Assembly (NCBI GenBank): GCA_021432605.1
Contig: MU271143.1
Location: 9,277 to 73,276 of the forward strand
From: Coniochaeta sp. PMI_546
Taxonomy: Eukaryota; Ascomycota; Sordariomycetes; Coniochaetales; Coniochaetaceae
DNA length: 64,000 nucleotides
Direction of reading: 5' to 3'
Positions 25,198 to 36,627 of the stretch are shown here, in pieces. Numbering within the stretch: the first letter of the stretch is position 1; the number at the start of each line of letters is the position of its first letter. Below the pieces are notes generated by a model, which saw only the letters and a program-made list of their open reading frames with translations, was not told the origin of the DNA and did no database searches. The translations under genes were made by a program, and so were the position numbers.

Positions 25198-26742
25198 ATG
25201 CCGGCCATAGTCCTCGACGACACAACGTCGACTGTCAAAATGGAGGATCTTAAGTCGGAGAAGAAGCATAAACGCTCCAAGTCCGACCACAAGAAGCGAC
25301 CGCGTGAAGAAGACGAAGGTGCTACGCCAAGACACCACAAGAAGTCCAAAAAGCACCAAGACAATCAACCACCTGCAGAAGACCATCATGCCGTGAAGCA
25401 AGAAGGTTCAGTGAACGGAGACACCAAGAAGAAGAGCAAGAAGCACAGGAAGTCGAAGGATGCCAGCAATGGCGAAGATGTCAAGACCGAGACCGATGCA
25501 CCAGTCGAAGCCGGAGAGCTACCGAAGAAGTCTGGGAAGAAACACAAGAAACACCTTGAGGCTGAGCCGAAAGCAGAGCACGTAGCTTCTGATGCGCCTC
25601 AAGATGCCGAGCAGACCCCCAAGAAGCGGAAGAAGGACAAAGCAAAGAAGGCAGGGAAAGCAGAGGAGGATCAAGAAGTAACAGAGGAAGCACAATCGAA
25701 GCGGAAAAGTAAGAAGAAGAGGAAAGAAAGGCAGGAAGCCGCTGACGATGGTCCCGAACCCATGGACGTCGATGCTGTCCAGCCTACGACAGCTACCGCG
25801 ACATCAGATGCATCCCCAGACACCATCTTTCCCTTTTACACACAGACCATCTCGCTCTACGTCCCTTTCTTTCCAATTGGCTTCGACAAACCCATTACAA
25901 ACGTGGCTAGCCAGCACCTGGAACCTCTACTAAACCACTACTCACCTCTTCTCCGGGGCGTCCTTCTTGCTTACCGCAACATCAACCTGTCAGAGCGACC
26001 GGTACGGCCCAACCCCAAAAACCTCCCCGACGACCACACGCCTGCCCTGCTCGAATCCCTGGACGAGTATGCAGTCGGATTTGGCTGGTTGACAGCCGAT
26101 GTCGACTTGTTTATACCTAGCCGTGGCGCATGGATGGAAGGCACGGTCAATCTCCAGAGTGAGGGTCACATCGGTGTCGTGTGCTGGAACAAGTTCAATG
26201 CTAGCATCGAGGCCAAGCGACTCCCTGCTGGCTGGCGCTGGGTTGAGCTGAACGAGAACGGAGATAACAAGAATGCGAACGGAAAGGCCCAAGCGAAGCA
26301 CACCTTCTTCTCTGCGGATCCTGACACCCCTGATGCAGATCCGGAGAACGAAGGAACCGACATTCTGGACGACTCACCGCTTGAGCTCGCAGAACTGCAT
26401 ACCACGGGATACTGGGTCGACGAGTCTGGCGCGCGGGTCAGCGCCACCCCGCTGCGGTTTCGCATCAAGAACTTCGATGTTGGCGTCGCGGGCGACTACG
26501 GTTATATCAGCATCGAAGGCACGACGCTCAACGACGAGGAAGAGCGCGCAATGGGTCGCCAGGAGCGGGAGCTTGAGCGTCGGAGGAGAGAAAAGCAGAA
26601 TCCTGGCGGTTTGCTGAGGCCAATGCTTCGCCGGGTACCTGAGTTCAGTTTGACAAGCTTTGGCAAGGAAGAACAGGAGGAGGACAGTATCAAGAAGACA
26701 GTGCTTTATCAGGGCAGTCGTCCCGGTACGCCAGATGATTAG
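25198..26742 (+). CDS. RPA43: DNA-directed RNA polymerase I subunit Rpa43
   Basis: A single exon encodes 514 residues. Residues 1-190 are a Lys/Glu-rich, nucleolar-type tail with many KKSKKHRKSK-like patches. From about residue 209 comes the conserved domain: FPFYTQTISLYVPFFPIGF, LEPLLNHYSPLLRGVLLAYRN, FGWLTADVDLFIPSRGAWMEG, then GHIGVVCWNKFNASI of the OB fold. Rpa43 with Rpa14 forms the polymerase I stalk (counterpart of Rpb4/7) that binds Rrn3 and starts rRNA transcription in the nucleolus. A second conserved strip, TGYWVDESG and LRFRIKNFDV, follows an acidic insert. The basic N-terminal extension is longer than in yeast Rpa43, as is common in filamentous fungi. Confidence 0.9.
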   Translation: MPAIVLDDTTSTVKMEDLKSEKKHKRSKSDHKKRPREEDEGATPRHHKKSKKHQDNQPPAEDHHAVKQEGSVNGDTKKKSKKHRKSKDASNGEDVKTETDAPVEAGELPKKSGKKHKKHLEAEPKAEHVASDAPQDAEQTPKKRKKDKAKKAGKAEEDQEVTEEAQSKRKSKKKRKERQEAADDGPEPMDVDAVQPTTATATSDASPDTIFPFYTQTISLYVPFFPIGFDKPITNVASQHLEPLLNHYSPLLRGVLLAYRNINLSERPVRPNPKNLPDDHTPALLESLDEYAVGFGWLTADVDLFIPSRGAWMEGTVNLQSEGHIGVVCWNKFNASIEAKRLPAGWRWVELNENGDNKNANGKAQAKHTFFSADPDTPDADPENEGTDILDDSPLELAELHTTGYWVDESGARVSATPLRFRIKNFDVGVAGDYGYISIEGTTLNDEEERAMGRQERELERRRREKQNPGGLLRPMLRRVPEFSLTSFGKEEQEEDSIKKTVLYQGSRPGTPDD

Positions 26743-27373
26743 ATTCATTGGTTGACTTGCATATTGGTATTGCTTCCCTGAGATACAGTTTTGAGGGCAT
26801 TCACGGGTTGTTGACATAATCGTCGTCTTCTAAGACGAGTGACGGAATTACGTTGTTTTTCTCTGGGTTTGGATAGGCAGGGTTCTATCAAAATGCGTAC
26901 CAAGCATTTGTATCCAAACAAACAAGCCAATAACCTCACGTTTGTTGCCCCTCGTCGCTTGCAACTCGGTCATTTTATTTCACTGGCCCTACAAGCCACC
27001 AGCGGGCTCTGACTTCGCGCATTCCGGCCAGTCCAGTGGCCTTCCTTCCCCATTCAGGCTGCAAGGCGTCCTTCATGCTGTGTCACTGCGACCTGTCTTG
27101 CCATTGGCCTCTCCAAACAACTACCAACACTAGCTGACCTGTGCGTTGGGCCAACGACGATAACCCAGCTGCCAGAGCTTTCATAAGACCCCGAGCCTTG
27201 TTGCCTTTCTCTTTCTTTTCCTTCGTGATAGGTGTCTTCTTTTTACCTCTTTCTCTTCCCTATTGCAACCTCTTGATCTTGAACCAAAGTCGCCGAGCCT
27301 TTCTCGTAGCGAATTGACCTCAGGAAACGACCTGAAAGTGATCAAGTCCTATAACCGAGCAGACACGTATTGA
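26743..27373. other. Intergenic stretch before the IFI6-like gene
   Basis: It contains the RPA43 3' flank and a pyrimidine-rich leader (27190-27270). The missing start exon of the next gene should lie here but I could not fix it. Confidence 0.4.
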
Positions 27374-28045
27374 ATCGCCAGGATAGCTTTCCTGGCTGCC
27401 ATACTTGAATGCATCACCGGAAGCAGCAGCCTTAATGTAGTCCGTGTTCCACTCCAGAACCGAGAGGCCATCGACACGAAGCAACCACTTGCTGAAGAGC
27501 AAAGCGACCACCAACTTGCGCTTGACATCATCGACATTCTGCGTTCAGCTGAGAAATCTGGCCCGTCACTCCAGCGTCGTCTGAAGTCTACGGCCGGTAC
27601 GCGCAACTGGACCGAAAACATTGCGCGAGCCGTCCTCAACGGCGTGGTTGATCTTGTTCGAGAGGGGCGAGAGAAGATGGGCCCAGCTATGGCTGAGGCT
27701 CTAAAGAGGGTCGAAGACGAAGCCACCATTGCATTCAAATTTGCCCAGAGCCATCCCGGAGAAGTTCTCGCAGGGCTCGTGATAATTGTGGCCGTTGGCA
27801 TTCTGGTCGTTATGATGGCACCCTGGATCGTCGAGGCTTTGGGGTTTGCCGAGTTGGGACCCGTCGAAGGTATGTCTTCCTGCTCACCACCAACCACCAG
27901 TCTTGTTCTGTAATGTACACGATCTTCGATCTGACTGGAGCTTTTAGGGTCTTTTGCTGCGTGGTGGGAATCACTGTATGCCGGCTACATCCCCAGGGGG
28001 TCACTCTTTTCCTATCTTCAGCGACTCGGCATGACATGGAAGTGA
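27374..28045 (+). CDS. IFI6/ISG12 (Ifi-6-16) family small membrane protein, 5' end unresolved
   Basis: An open frame from about 27374 runs to a GTATGT donor at 27870; the exon from 27948 ends at TGA 28043-28045. The first part reads like a signal peptide (IARIAFLAAILECI), then a polar helical region (LALDIIDILRSAEKSGPSLQ), then a strong membrane span (LAGLVIIVAVGILVVMMAPWIV). Across the splice site comes GSFAAWWESLYAGYIPRGSLF and SYLQRLGM, with the GS-A-x-W/x-S repeats of animal IFI27/IFI6 proteins. In animals these sit in mitochondria or nuclear envelope and modulate apoptosis and innate immunity; the fungal role is unknown. No in-frame ATG exists before the hydrophobic start, so a small upstream exon is expected. 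Confidence 0.6.
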
Positions 28046-29001
28046 GGCACCCAGAGACTGGTAGTATGATTTTTGGTTTGATATTTGACTGGAAATTATG
28101 CCCATAATACTCTAGGCAGCTGGGAAATCGCACGCATCCATCCTCTCGCACCTTGCCTGCAGGGTCTAAGATGCTCTACGGACGAAGCTCCTTCCTGCCT
28201 GGAAACAAACCTGAGCGGTTGACATTTCGACAAGCCCTACTATCGCGGCGAGTTCCGTACGACAGAGCCTGTTCAGTGCTTCCAAATCTCACCGCAACAA
28301 AATGTTGGCAAATTGAATTACATAGCACCAAACGTATGTTGTTTTTGAAATGCCTTACTCCTCCACCGTGAGTTGCTCAATTTCAACCCAATCCTACTCG
28401 AACAGAGCCTCTGAGCCCGCACTCGAGGAAAGACACAGGAGAGGATTCGTCAACTGCCACTGATTGCAACCAGCTGATGGAGCTTGTGCTGCGGGGCTGC
28501 GGGGTCGTCAGAGCTCTCTAAGCCGCGCGAGAGGCCAAAGGCTTGATCCAGCGTGCCATGCCTGCAGCAAGCTTGTCTTGGCGCGGCGCCGCTTGTCTCG
28601 CCGTCGTTATCAGTTCGGCCGGGGTGACCATGGGTTACCGATACGCGGTACCACATCGTGTCCGCTATTCGCTGGTTGCCATAGCTTGGGGTCAGCTCTT
28701 CGTTGGGATGCCGCACATCTTGCTCTCTTATCAGATACCATGATGTAACCGTGTGCAGGTCCCTGACATTGGTCTGGACTCTTTTCCTGTTCTCGGATCG
28801 CGTCCGAGCTTTGTAGTCCGCGATCGCGCTTCGAGCCATGAGACGTTGACGACTCGTTTCAATTGTCTTCCCTTTCTCCTAACCGTCACAGTTCTCCATG
28901 ACGGGCAGTCCAAGTCAAGCGGATTTCGGACTTCATCCTTGATATACGTCACATTTACCAAAGAAGAGATCTGGAACCCTAACAAGCAGTCGCAACAATC
29001 A
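28046..29001. other. Intergenic stretch, nothing recognised
   Basis: About 950 bases before the APC permease. A 66-codon plus-strand frame at 28543-28743 has hydrophobic stretches but no family match and no clear start. Confidence 0.45.
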
Positions 29002-31016
29002 ATGGCTGAACCGGAAGTTGAACGGCGGGCGTCCGCGAGCGGCGACGAGGCCGACGAAGGTCGTCTGGCTCAGTTTGGGTACAAACAAGAGCTGAAGAGA
29101 GACTGGAGTCTGACGCATAATTTTGGCATTTCGTTCTCCATCATTGTGAGCCACCATGTCCCTAGCTCTACTGGTCACTATCGCAGCTTAAATTGACCAC
29201 ACGTGCCTTGACCAGAGTGTGATTACCGGAATCACGACTCTATTCTCGTATGGACTGAATACCGGAGGTCCTGGAGGTATGTGTTCCATGCTGCCGCTGT
29301 TACTACGTGCTTGGTCTGATCTCCTGCTGCCCTGCAGTTATCTCCGTCAGCTGGATCATCGTCTCCTTCTTCACGATGCTCGTCGCCATAGCCATGGCCG
29401 AGATTGTGTCCGCTATCCCAACCAGCGGCGGCCCGTATTTCTGGGCTGGGATGCTCGCACCGCCCCGCTGGTCTCCGTTCGCTGCATGGCTTACCGGATG
29501 GTTCAATCTTCTCGGCCAGGCAAGTTCGACACTCGAGTAGAGCAGAGAAGAGAAGAAGAGTGAGCTGTAGCTGACTAGTTGCTCCTTTTCCCAGGTGGCC
29601 GTGACGACAGGCATCTCTTTTGGCCTTGCGAACCTAATTGCCACTGCTGCCATAGTTCAGAATCCTGACTACGTCCCGACCCCAGCCAAGACGATCGGCA
29701 TTTATGCGGCCGTCCTTGTGTCACATGGGATTGTGAACACCTTCGGCGTCAAGATTCTGCGATACCTCAATAACACATCCATCTTCCTGCACTCGGTGGG
29801 AGTCACGGCACTCTGTATTGCCATTCTTGCCAAAGCTCCTACCCACCAGCCGGCTTCCTTCGTCTTTCAGACCTTCTACGATGGCACCGGGCTCGACGGA
29901 GCCGACGGATGGAGCATTCGAGCGAGTCCGGCATATCTCGCCCTGTGCGGATCGTTGTTGACGCAGTACACGCTGACAGGCAAGTCGGGACCTATGATCC
30001 CATGCGAATCGTTGCTAATGCCGTGCATCTCATAGGCTTCGACGCGTCAGCTCACTTGAGCGAGGAGACAAAGAAGGCGAGTTGGAGCGCACCGATTGGT
30101 GTGATTTCGAGTGTCGGCTTCAGCTCCCTGTTTGGATTTTTTGTCGTCTTGACATACCTGTTTTCCATTCAGGACTTCGACAGGACCCTCAACAGCGAGT
30201 ACGGACAGCCTGTGTTGCAAATATTCGTCGATGTTGCGGGCGAGCGCGGCGCATTGGCCATGTTCAGCGTAATCATGGGTGAGTTGTGCTGCCGAGTTGC
30301 CCGGAATCTCCAGCTGACGATCGCATTCCAGTGTGTGTATGGCATTGCGGACTTTTTAGCATGACCAGTAACAGTCGGATGATGTTTGCCTTCGCCCGAG
30401 ATGGTGGTATTGTAAGTTTACCGCACCCTCAGGCCCGAGCCAGATGCTTGCATAGACTGCAAAACTAAAGGTTTCGCAGCCTCACTTCTTCCACAAGGTC
30501 GATGCCCGCTTTCGCTCTCCGATCCGTACTGTCTGGCTAGCCGCAACGCTGTCTTTCATTCTGGCGTTGCCGTCGCTCGGTTCATCGGTGGCCTTCGCAG
30601 CAGCAACTTCGATCGCAACTATTGGCCTGTATATCTCGTACGGACTCCCGATCCTGATTGGAGTTGTCTGGCACAAGAATTTCGTCACGATGAAGGGACC
30701 GTTCAATCTCGGTGTATTCTCACGTCCCATCGCGCTGGCAGCGTGCGCATGGATTGCTACAATCACGGTTGTCTTCTGCTTGCCGACTGCCAATCCAGTT
30801 ACCTCCCAGACTCTGAACTACACGGTTGTCGCCGTCGGAATCATCGGTATCGGATCTATCCTGAGCTGGGTGGTCTGGGCGCATCGCTGGTTCACCGGAC
30901 CGGCGGAGGAGGTGACCCAGGCGATGAGACTGGGTGTTGATATCACCGAACCTGGGGCCTTGGAGGAGACGGAGATCGAGAAAAGTGTGAAGGTTAGTGA
31001 AGGAAGCGGATCATGA
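29002..31016 (+). CDS. APC-family amino acid/choline/GABA-type permease
   Basis: Seven exons (29002-29145, 29216-29276, 29338-29519, 29595-29979, 30036-30278, 30332-30411, 30480-31016) give 543 residues. About 12 membrane spans follow a hydrophilic start (DEGRLAQFGYKQELKRDWSL). The marks SVITGITTLFSYGLNTGGPG, IVSAIPTSGGPYFWAGMLAP, HLSEETKKASWSAPIG and SNSRMMFAFARDGGIP are those of fungal Hnm1/GabA/Bio5-type APC permeases. It should import an amine or amino acid with protons at the plasma membrane. Introns 3 and 4 have GC donors (GCAAGT at 29520 and 29980); reading through either breaks the family motif, so the GC-AG choice is firm. It starts a same-strand run of carriers. Confidence 0.88.
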
Positions 31017-31789
31017 TCTGCATTCGTGTGCGATTAGACGTCTAAGGGGTTAGTCCGAACCCAGTAATCATGTCTGGTCAAGATACCATCGTGGCACCAG
31101 AGACAGAATTGGGCCAAGTTTTTTGCAGGTGATCTTGTCGCCTCACAGCCAATGTCTCGTGTGGATATCCTCGAGTTGTTTTGCTCCCTCGACGTCGAGT
31201 GAGCGAACAATCTCTGCCATGTTGTAACTGGTCGACTTTGCTTACCGATTGTACCATAGAACCCAGCATTATCACTATCAAAGATAACGAGCTAGTCATG
31301 CCCTCTCACCTGATGTATGGTGAACCCCGGACACGAGGATCTTTATCAACCAGGTTGCAAGCGGAAAAGATGCGGAGTGCAGAAAGATTGCAAAAGAGTG
31401 CATGAGCTGATCGGAGGTTGAATGGTACCTTAATGAGCACGCCATCTCATGTCGCAGTTGCACGTTCGCTCCGCCAAGCCCAGCCATGTCGGGGTCACCA
31501 GAAGCTCACCACCTCGTTGGGTTCGATTGTTCGAGATCGGTCTGAAAGATCAATGCTAGATTCAAGAGTGACTAGCGTACCGGCCTAGATATTTGACTAC
31601 TGTCTTATCAGGGCGCCACGCCTAGAGTTGCTCGATGTCGCCATGAGGCACGCAGAAGGCGACACAGATGGCCGGCGAAGAAAAGAATCCAAACTCCGAT
31701 TGATAAGGCAGCGTTACATCCTTCCGGACGTGGGAACAAGATGAATCTCCCACGGTATACGGTGTGCCATCGACTGCCATTCAGCAAAC
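31017..31789. other. Intergenic stretch between the APC and Dal5-type permeases
   Basis: About 770 bases with the promoter of the downstream permease. No gene seen. Confidence 0.5.
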
Positions 31790-33968
31790 ATGTCGCAACT
31801 TCACGAGAAAGCTGTGAAGCATGCCTTCACGGTCAATGAAAATGTGACGGCGATCGCAGCGCCCCCCGACGATGGAGATGTTGCAAACTACAAGGAGTCT
31901 GAGAGGACCTGGAGGTCCTATATCTGGTCGTGTAAGCCCTCATGTCCCCATGGTCACTGGATCTGCATGGAGGACGAATTGCTGATAGCCATAGCCCTCG
32001 ACGTTCCAAAGGATGAAGCTCGCTTCCTCACCAAGCTCGATTTGACTTTGATATCGGCGTCGGCCTTAGGTGTCATGTGCCGCTATCTTGATCAAGTCAA
32101 TATCACCAATGCTTTCAGTAGGTGGTCGGGATCGGGTGATCCGCAGAGAATACCGGTTTCGCTGACTGCAGACCTCCTCCAGACAGTGGCATGAAGGAGG
32201 ATCTATCGCTGTACGGAAACGAACTCAACTATGCCAACGCGATCTGGAGTGCAGCATATGTCTTTGGGCAGATTCCTTCTAATCTGCTTCTTACCCGAGT
32301 AGGTGTCCCGGCTCCATGGTACTGGGTCTTACCCGCATGAGCTTATATGCATGTGTCAAGACTGACCAGCGCAGGTCAACGCTCCGCTTTACATTGCCTT
32401 TCTGGAGTTCTCCTGGACCGTATTCACCTTTGCTACCGCGGGCGTCAAGAACGTCAACATGCTCTATGTCTTCCGCTTCTTGTAAGTTGCCCACCCCAGA
32501 CATGCTGTCCAAGTCTCTAATCTCGCCACAGTGTTGGTTTGTTCGAAGCCGGCCACTTCCCAGCTGTCATGTATGTATGCTCGAGCTACTACAAGCCTCA
32601 CGAGCTGGCTCGACGCAATACCTTAATCCAAATCTTTACCCAGGTGGGACCTCTTTTCTCTGGTTTCCTGATGGCGGCTGTTTTTGCAGGGCTGGATGGA
32701 GCCAAAGGACTGGAGGGGTGGCGTTGGATGTATATGTAAGCATCTGTCACTCTGTTGTGAGGAAGCTGGATACAAAGCTGACAAGAGCAGTGTCTGCGGC
32801 TGCATCTCTCTCCCCTGTGCTATCTGGACCGCTTTTGCCATGCCTCAACTCCCTAGTCGAGCGAAGGCCAACTGGTTTGTCCCTTCATCATCGTTATCTC
32901 GAAATATGACGCAGCTGACATTTTATTCAGGATCTTCACGCAGAAAGAAGTTGAGCTGGCTCGCGCGAGGATGCCCTCCGAGGTGAAGCTCTACACTGGG
33001 TTGTTCAAGTGGAAGGATATCAAGCGCTGGCACACAACGTGGCATGTTTGGCTGTGTAAGCACGGTTACCCTTGAGCTTGCCACACTCCATTACTGATAT
33101 CCGAGCAGTCCCCTTCTTCTTCGCCCTCAATTCTCAGTTTGGCCAGTCTGGGGCATCAAGTAAGTTCTATTGTGCGGTTTCCATTCTGACCCTCGAGTGA
33201 CTTACTTCATCAGTGATCTTCTGGGTAAAGAGCTACAATGTCAAGGGCCAACCAGCTCGCTTTTCGGTCCCCCAGATCAACATCATTCCTCTTGGGATCA
33301 ATTTTATCAATATTTTTGCCACTTTGGTCAATTCGTGGATCTCGGACAGCTTGCCAGGCTCGCCCAGGTGGCCTGGTATGTTGTTTGCCAGTGTGATGGC
33401 AATCATCTTTCCAATCGCACTCGCCGCCACACCTGTCCACCCTGAGCATATCGGATCCCGCTGGACTCTTTACTGTAAGTACGCCATGCTTTCCAACAAG
33501 CAGCTCGAGTGAGAACGAGTACTAAACAATTCTCTCATGGCAGACCTTACCGCTCTCGCTGGAACATCCGCTGGTCTCTCTTGGACTTTTGTGAACGAGA
33601 CCAACAGACATGATCCCGAAAAGAGGGCCTATGTCTCGGCTATGGTTTGTGCTCATCTCACTTGTGAACTCTCTGTTAGCCCAGAAGCTGACAGTAACAT
33701 TCAGATGAATGCATTCGCCTACATCTTCACTGCCTGGGTACCAATCTTCACTTTCCCAACTCAGCTACAACCGTATATCGTGACCGGTAACTATATCACG
33801 GGCGGCTTTGGTGCGGCGGCTGTGGTAACCGTTCTTGTCATCCGATACTACTACGTCCGAGATCTCAAGGGAACGCATGCGCAGCGATCGACGTCGCCGG
33901 AAGACAGTGAGGCAACTCACGACGCCGAGTCTCATGATGCCGGGTCGCTCAAGCAGAGGGCGGGATAA
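31790..33968 (+). CDS. MFS anion:cation symporter, allantoate permease (Dal5) type
   Basis: Eleven exons (31790-31931, 31995-32121, 32187-32298, 32375-32481, 32532-32735, 32791-32874, 32931-33055, 33109-33159, 33214-33474, 33544-33644, 33705-33968) sum to 525 residues with frame kept at each join. The joins restore WSSLDVPKDEARFLTKLDL, MCRYLDQVNITNAFSSGMKE, YANAIWSAAYVFGQIPSNLL and RFFVGLFEAGHFPAVMYV, the standard Dal5/Fen2/Tna1 family sequence with 12 spans. Relatives import allantoate, pantothenate, nicotinate, ureidosuccinate or dipeptides with protons; the substrate here is open. Eleven exons are many for this region, with introns of about 50-75 bases. It is followed after about 420 bases by an amino acid permease on the same strand. 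Confidence 0.88.
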
Positions 33969-34386
33969 CACGTCGGGCTCCTGAATGAAGAAAGGGTTTA
34001 GCACGCAATATGATTAACTGACATTTTGCTGCCTTGCACCTTCGCTGTGACCAATGCAACCACTGCCCCTTGGTTACATTTCAGGGACGTAAGAAATTAC
34101 CCCCAAAGGATTATTCGTCCACTCGTAAGGGCATGCGGAAGGCCCGACTTACGGGCCTGCCGAAGCACGCAATTTTTTGTGGGGGTCACATTGCATTTTC
34201 TGTTTGGTGGCCCATGTCGTCACACAGACCAGGGACAGCATCAGACATGGCCATGACTTAATGACATGAGAGCCAACTTGCATTTATTCACCGTACCTCC
34301 CAGTCTCCTAAAACCCAAATTCATTCTCAAAGTACAGTCGTGGTACCCGACCGTATCATGCTCTCAATCGGATCGGCTACTGCAAG
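33969..34386. other. Short intergenic stretch between two permease genes
   Basis: About 420 bases; promoter of the amino acid permease. Nothing else recognised. Confidence 0.5.
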
Positions 34387-36293
34387 ATGAACGAGCATCA
34401 TGTCGCCCGTGAGGGCTCCGCTGTGGATGGAAAGAAGCATGACGACGTCGAGAGTCTGGACTACAATGGACAGCCACGTCGTATCCAATCAGATCGTCTG
34501 AATCGGGCGCTTTCGGCGCGTCAGGTGCAGATGATTGCCATCGGAGGCACGATTGGAACCGGTCTGTTCCTGGGAACGGGAAAGTCCCTCGCTACAGGCG
34601 GACCAGCCTCTGTGTTGATAGCGTACCTCATCGTCGGAGCTATTGTATTTGTGACCATGTTGAGTCTTGGTGAGATGGCGGCCTTTATACCCGTGGCTGG
34701 TAGCTTTTGCACCTTTGCCGGGTGAGTTGACAGCCCCTGAGCACATTCAACCAGCTGATTCCCCTTACTTGATACTGACCATCGCTGGCTACCTCAGGCG
34801 CTTTTTGGACGATGCCGCTGGATTCGCCCTCACCTGGAACTACTGGTTCAATGATGCTGTGTCGACTGCTTCGGACTTGGTAGCTCTTCAGCTAGTCCTA
34901 CAGTACTGGACAGACAACTTCCCTGGTTGGGCACTCAGCTTAATATTCTGGGTCGTCCTCATCGGCGTTAACATTATCACGGTTGCGGCATATGGCGAGC
35001 TCGAGTATTGGCTCAGTCTTCTCAAAGTCGTAACCATCATTGTAAGCTCATCATTCGGGCGTGCTTTCAGGTCTGCCGTACTCATAATCAATCCTAGATC
35101 TTCATCATCATTGGCATTGTGGTCAACTGCGGTGGCAACACAGCGCATCATTACATCGGAGGCGAGAATTGGCGAATCCCCGGTGCTCCGTTCGTTGGCG
35201 GTATTGGTGGATTTGCATCCGTGTTCGTTACCGCCTCGTTCGCATGTAAGTGGCCCAGACATTACCTTGAATATAAGCCCCTGCCCTACAGTGAGCTGAC
35301 CAAGGGTAGATGGTGGTACCGAATCTATTGCCATCACTGCCGGAGAGACGAAAGACCCCACCAGAAACATGCCTCGAGTCGTCAAGAATGTGTTCTGGCG
35401 CATTCTGCTTTTCTAGTATGTGTCTCCCCGTCAGACAGTTATTGTTTTCGCTGTTTGCTGACAGGCACCAGCATTTTATCCGTCCTGCTCATTGGACTGA
35501 ATGTCCCGTACACCTATCCGGGCCTGAACACCAAGAATACCCGCACCTCACCATTCACCATTGTCTTCCAGATGGTTGGGTCTCATGTCGCGGGGAGCTT
35601 CATCAACGCGGTGATCATGACCAGTGTTTTGTCTGCAGGGAATCATGCACTCTTCGCCGGAACAAGACTGCTGTACACTCTCGCAGTGGAGGGACATGCA
35701 CCTTCCGTCTTCGGCAAGTTGAACAGGAACAGAGTGCCGTGGATAGCTGTCCTCTTCACCGGCCTGATCAGCGGTCTTTGTTTTGGAGCAAGTTTCATCG
35801 GAGCTGGTCAGCTTTGGTCATGGCTTCAGAAGTAAGTAGAAACAGTCGGGAACTTGGTCTCCTGGCCATCCGCTAACAGTCTCGCAGCATCGTCGGAGTC
35901 TCTAATCAGCTAAGCTGGATTGCCATTGGTATAACCTCCATCCGCTTCCGCTCTGCTCTCGCCGTGCAAGGCAAGACACATCTATTGCCGTTCAAAAACT
36001 GGACATACCCTGTGGGACCGTACCTTTCCGTCATACTCAATTCTTTCCTGGTACTGGTACAAGGGTGGAGCTGTTTCAGTCCCAAGTTCAGCGGTGTTGA
36101 CTTCGTGAGCTACTATATCGAATTGCCAATCATGCTCGTCATGTACGTGGCTTGGAAGCTCATCAAGAGGACCAAGATCGTAAGGCTGTCAGAGATGGAC
36201 CTGGAGACCGATGTATACGTGGCGGACGAGGCAAAACCAGAAGAAAAACCGCTAGTACGCAGGCTGAAGAGCATCGCAACATGGTTTATATAG
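34387..36293 (+). CDS. Amino acid permease (AAT/YAT family)
   Basis: Six exons (34387-34721, 34798-35041, 35098-35245, 35310-35415, 35472-35831, 35888-36293) give 532 residues. The N-terminus RALSARQVQMIAIGGTIGTGLFLGTG and the run ATGGPASVLIAYLIVGAIVF are the AAT-family signature; FVTASFAYGGTESIAITAGE and LSAGNHALFAGTRLLYTLA fix spans 6 and 8. It should carry amino acids with protons across the plasma membrane. Exon 5 must start at 35472 (after GCACCAG), because the AG seven bases earlier would give a stop codon across the junction; the result, LLFYILSVLLIGLNVPYTYP, is family-like. Transcription is likely under nitrogen control but no clear GATA cluster was counted. Confidence 0.92.
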
Positions 36294-36627
36294 ACCTGAT
36301 GTAGTCGGCATTCGAGATTTCGTTTATTTTAACTACAAGCTCGCTTATAGCGAGCTACTGCGCCGCTAAACTACCAAGACCTAGACGCTTAAAAGAAAGC
36401 GCTACTCAGCGTAAGCTTTCTTAGTCCGCTTGATGCTCTCCCAGCCAATCAGGTGCTGAAAGTCGTACCTGGGCGCTTATCCCAAGCTCTGAACACGTAA
36501 GGTGTGAAATGACATCAAAACTCTATGTGGCGGTCGGGCTATATCAGTTGGGCGTATCCTCTCAACAAGAAGTATCAAAAAGAAGCATCTTGAATTGAAC
36601 CCAAGTCGAACATCCCAAACGGCTAAA
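36294..36627. other. Intergenic stretch with two hairpins
   Basis: About 330 bases between permease and hydrolase. It holds two inverted repeats (36338-36356 and 36393-36422) in a TA-rich patch. Confidence 0.5.
36338..36422. repeat. Two closely spaced inverted repeats
   Basis: AGCTCGC-TTATA-GCGAGCT (36338-36356) is a perfect 7-base stem; AAGAAAGC (36393-36400) pairs with GCTTTCTT (36415-36422). The patch differs in feel from its flanks (TA-rich, many CTA). It may be a worn remnant of a small DNA element or part of the permease 3' UTR. Confidence 0.4.
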
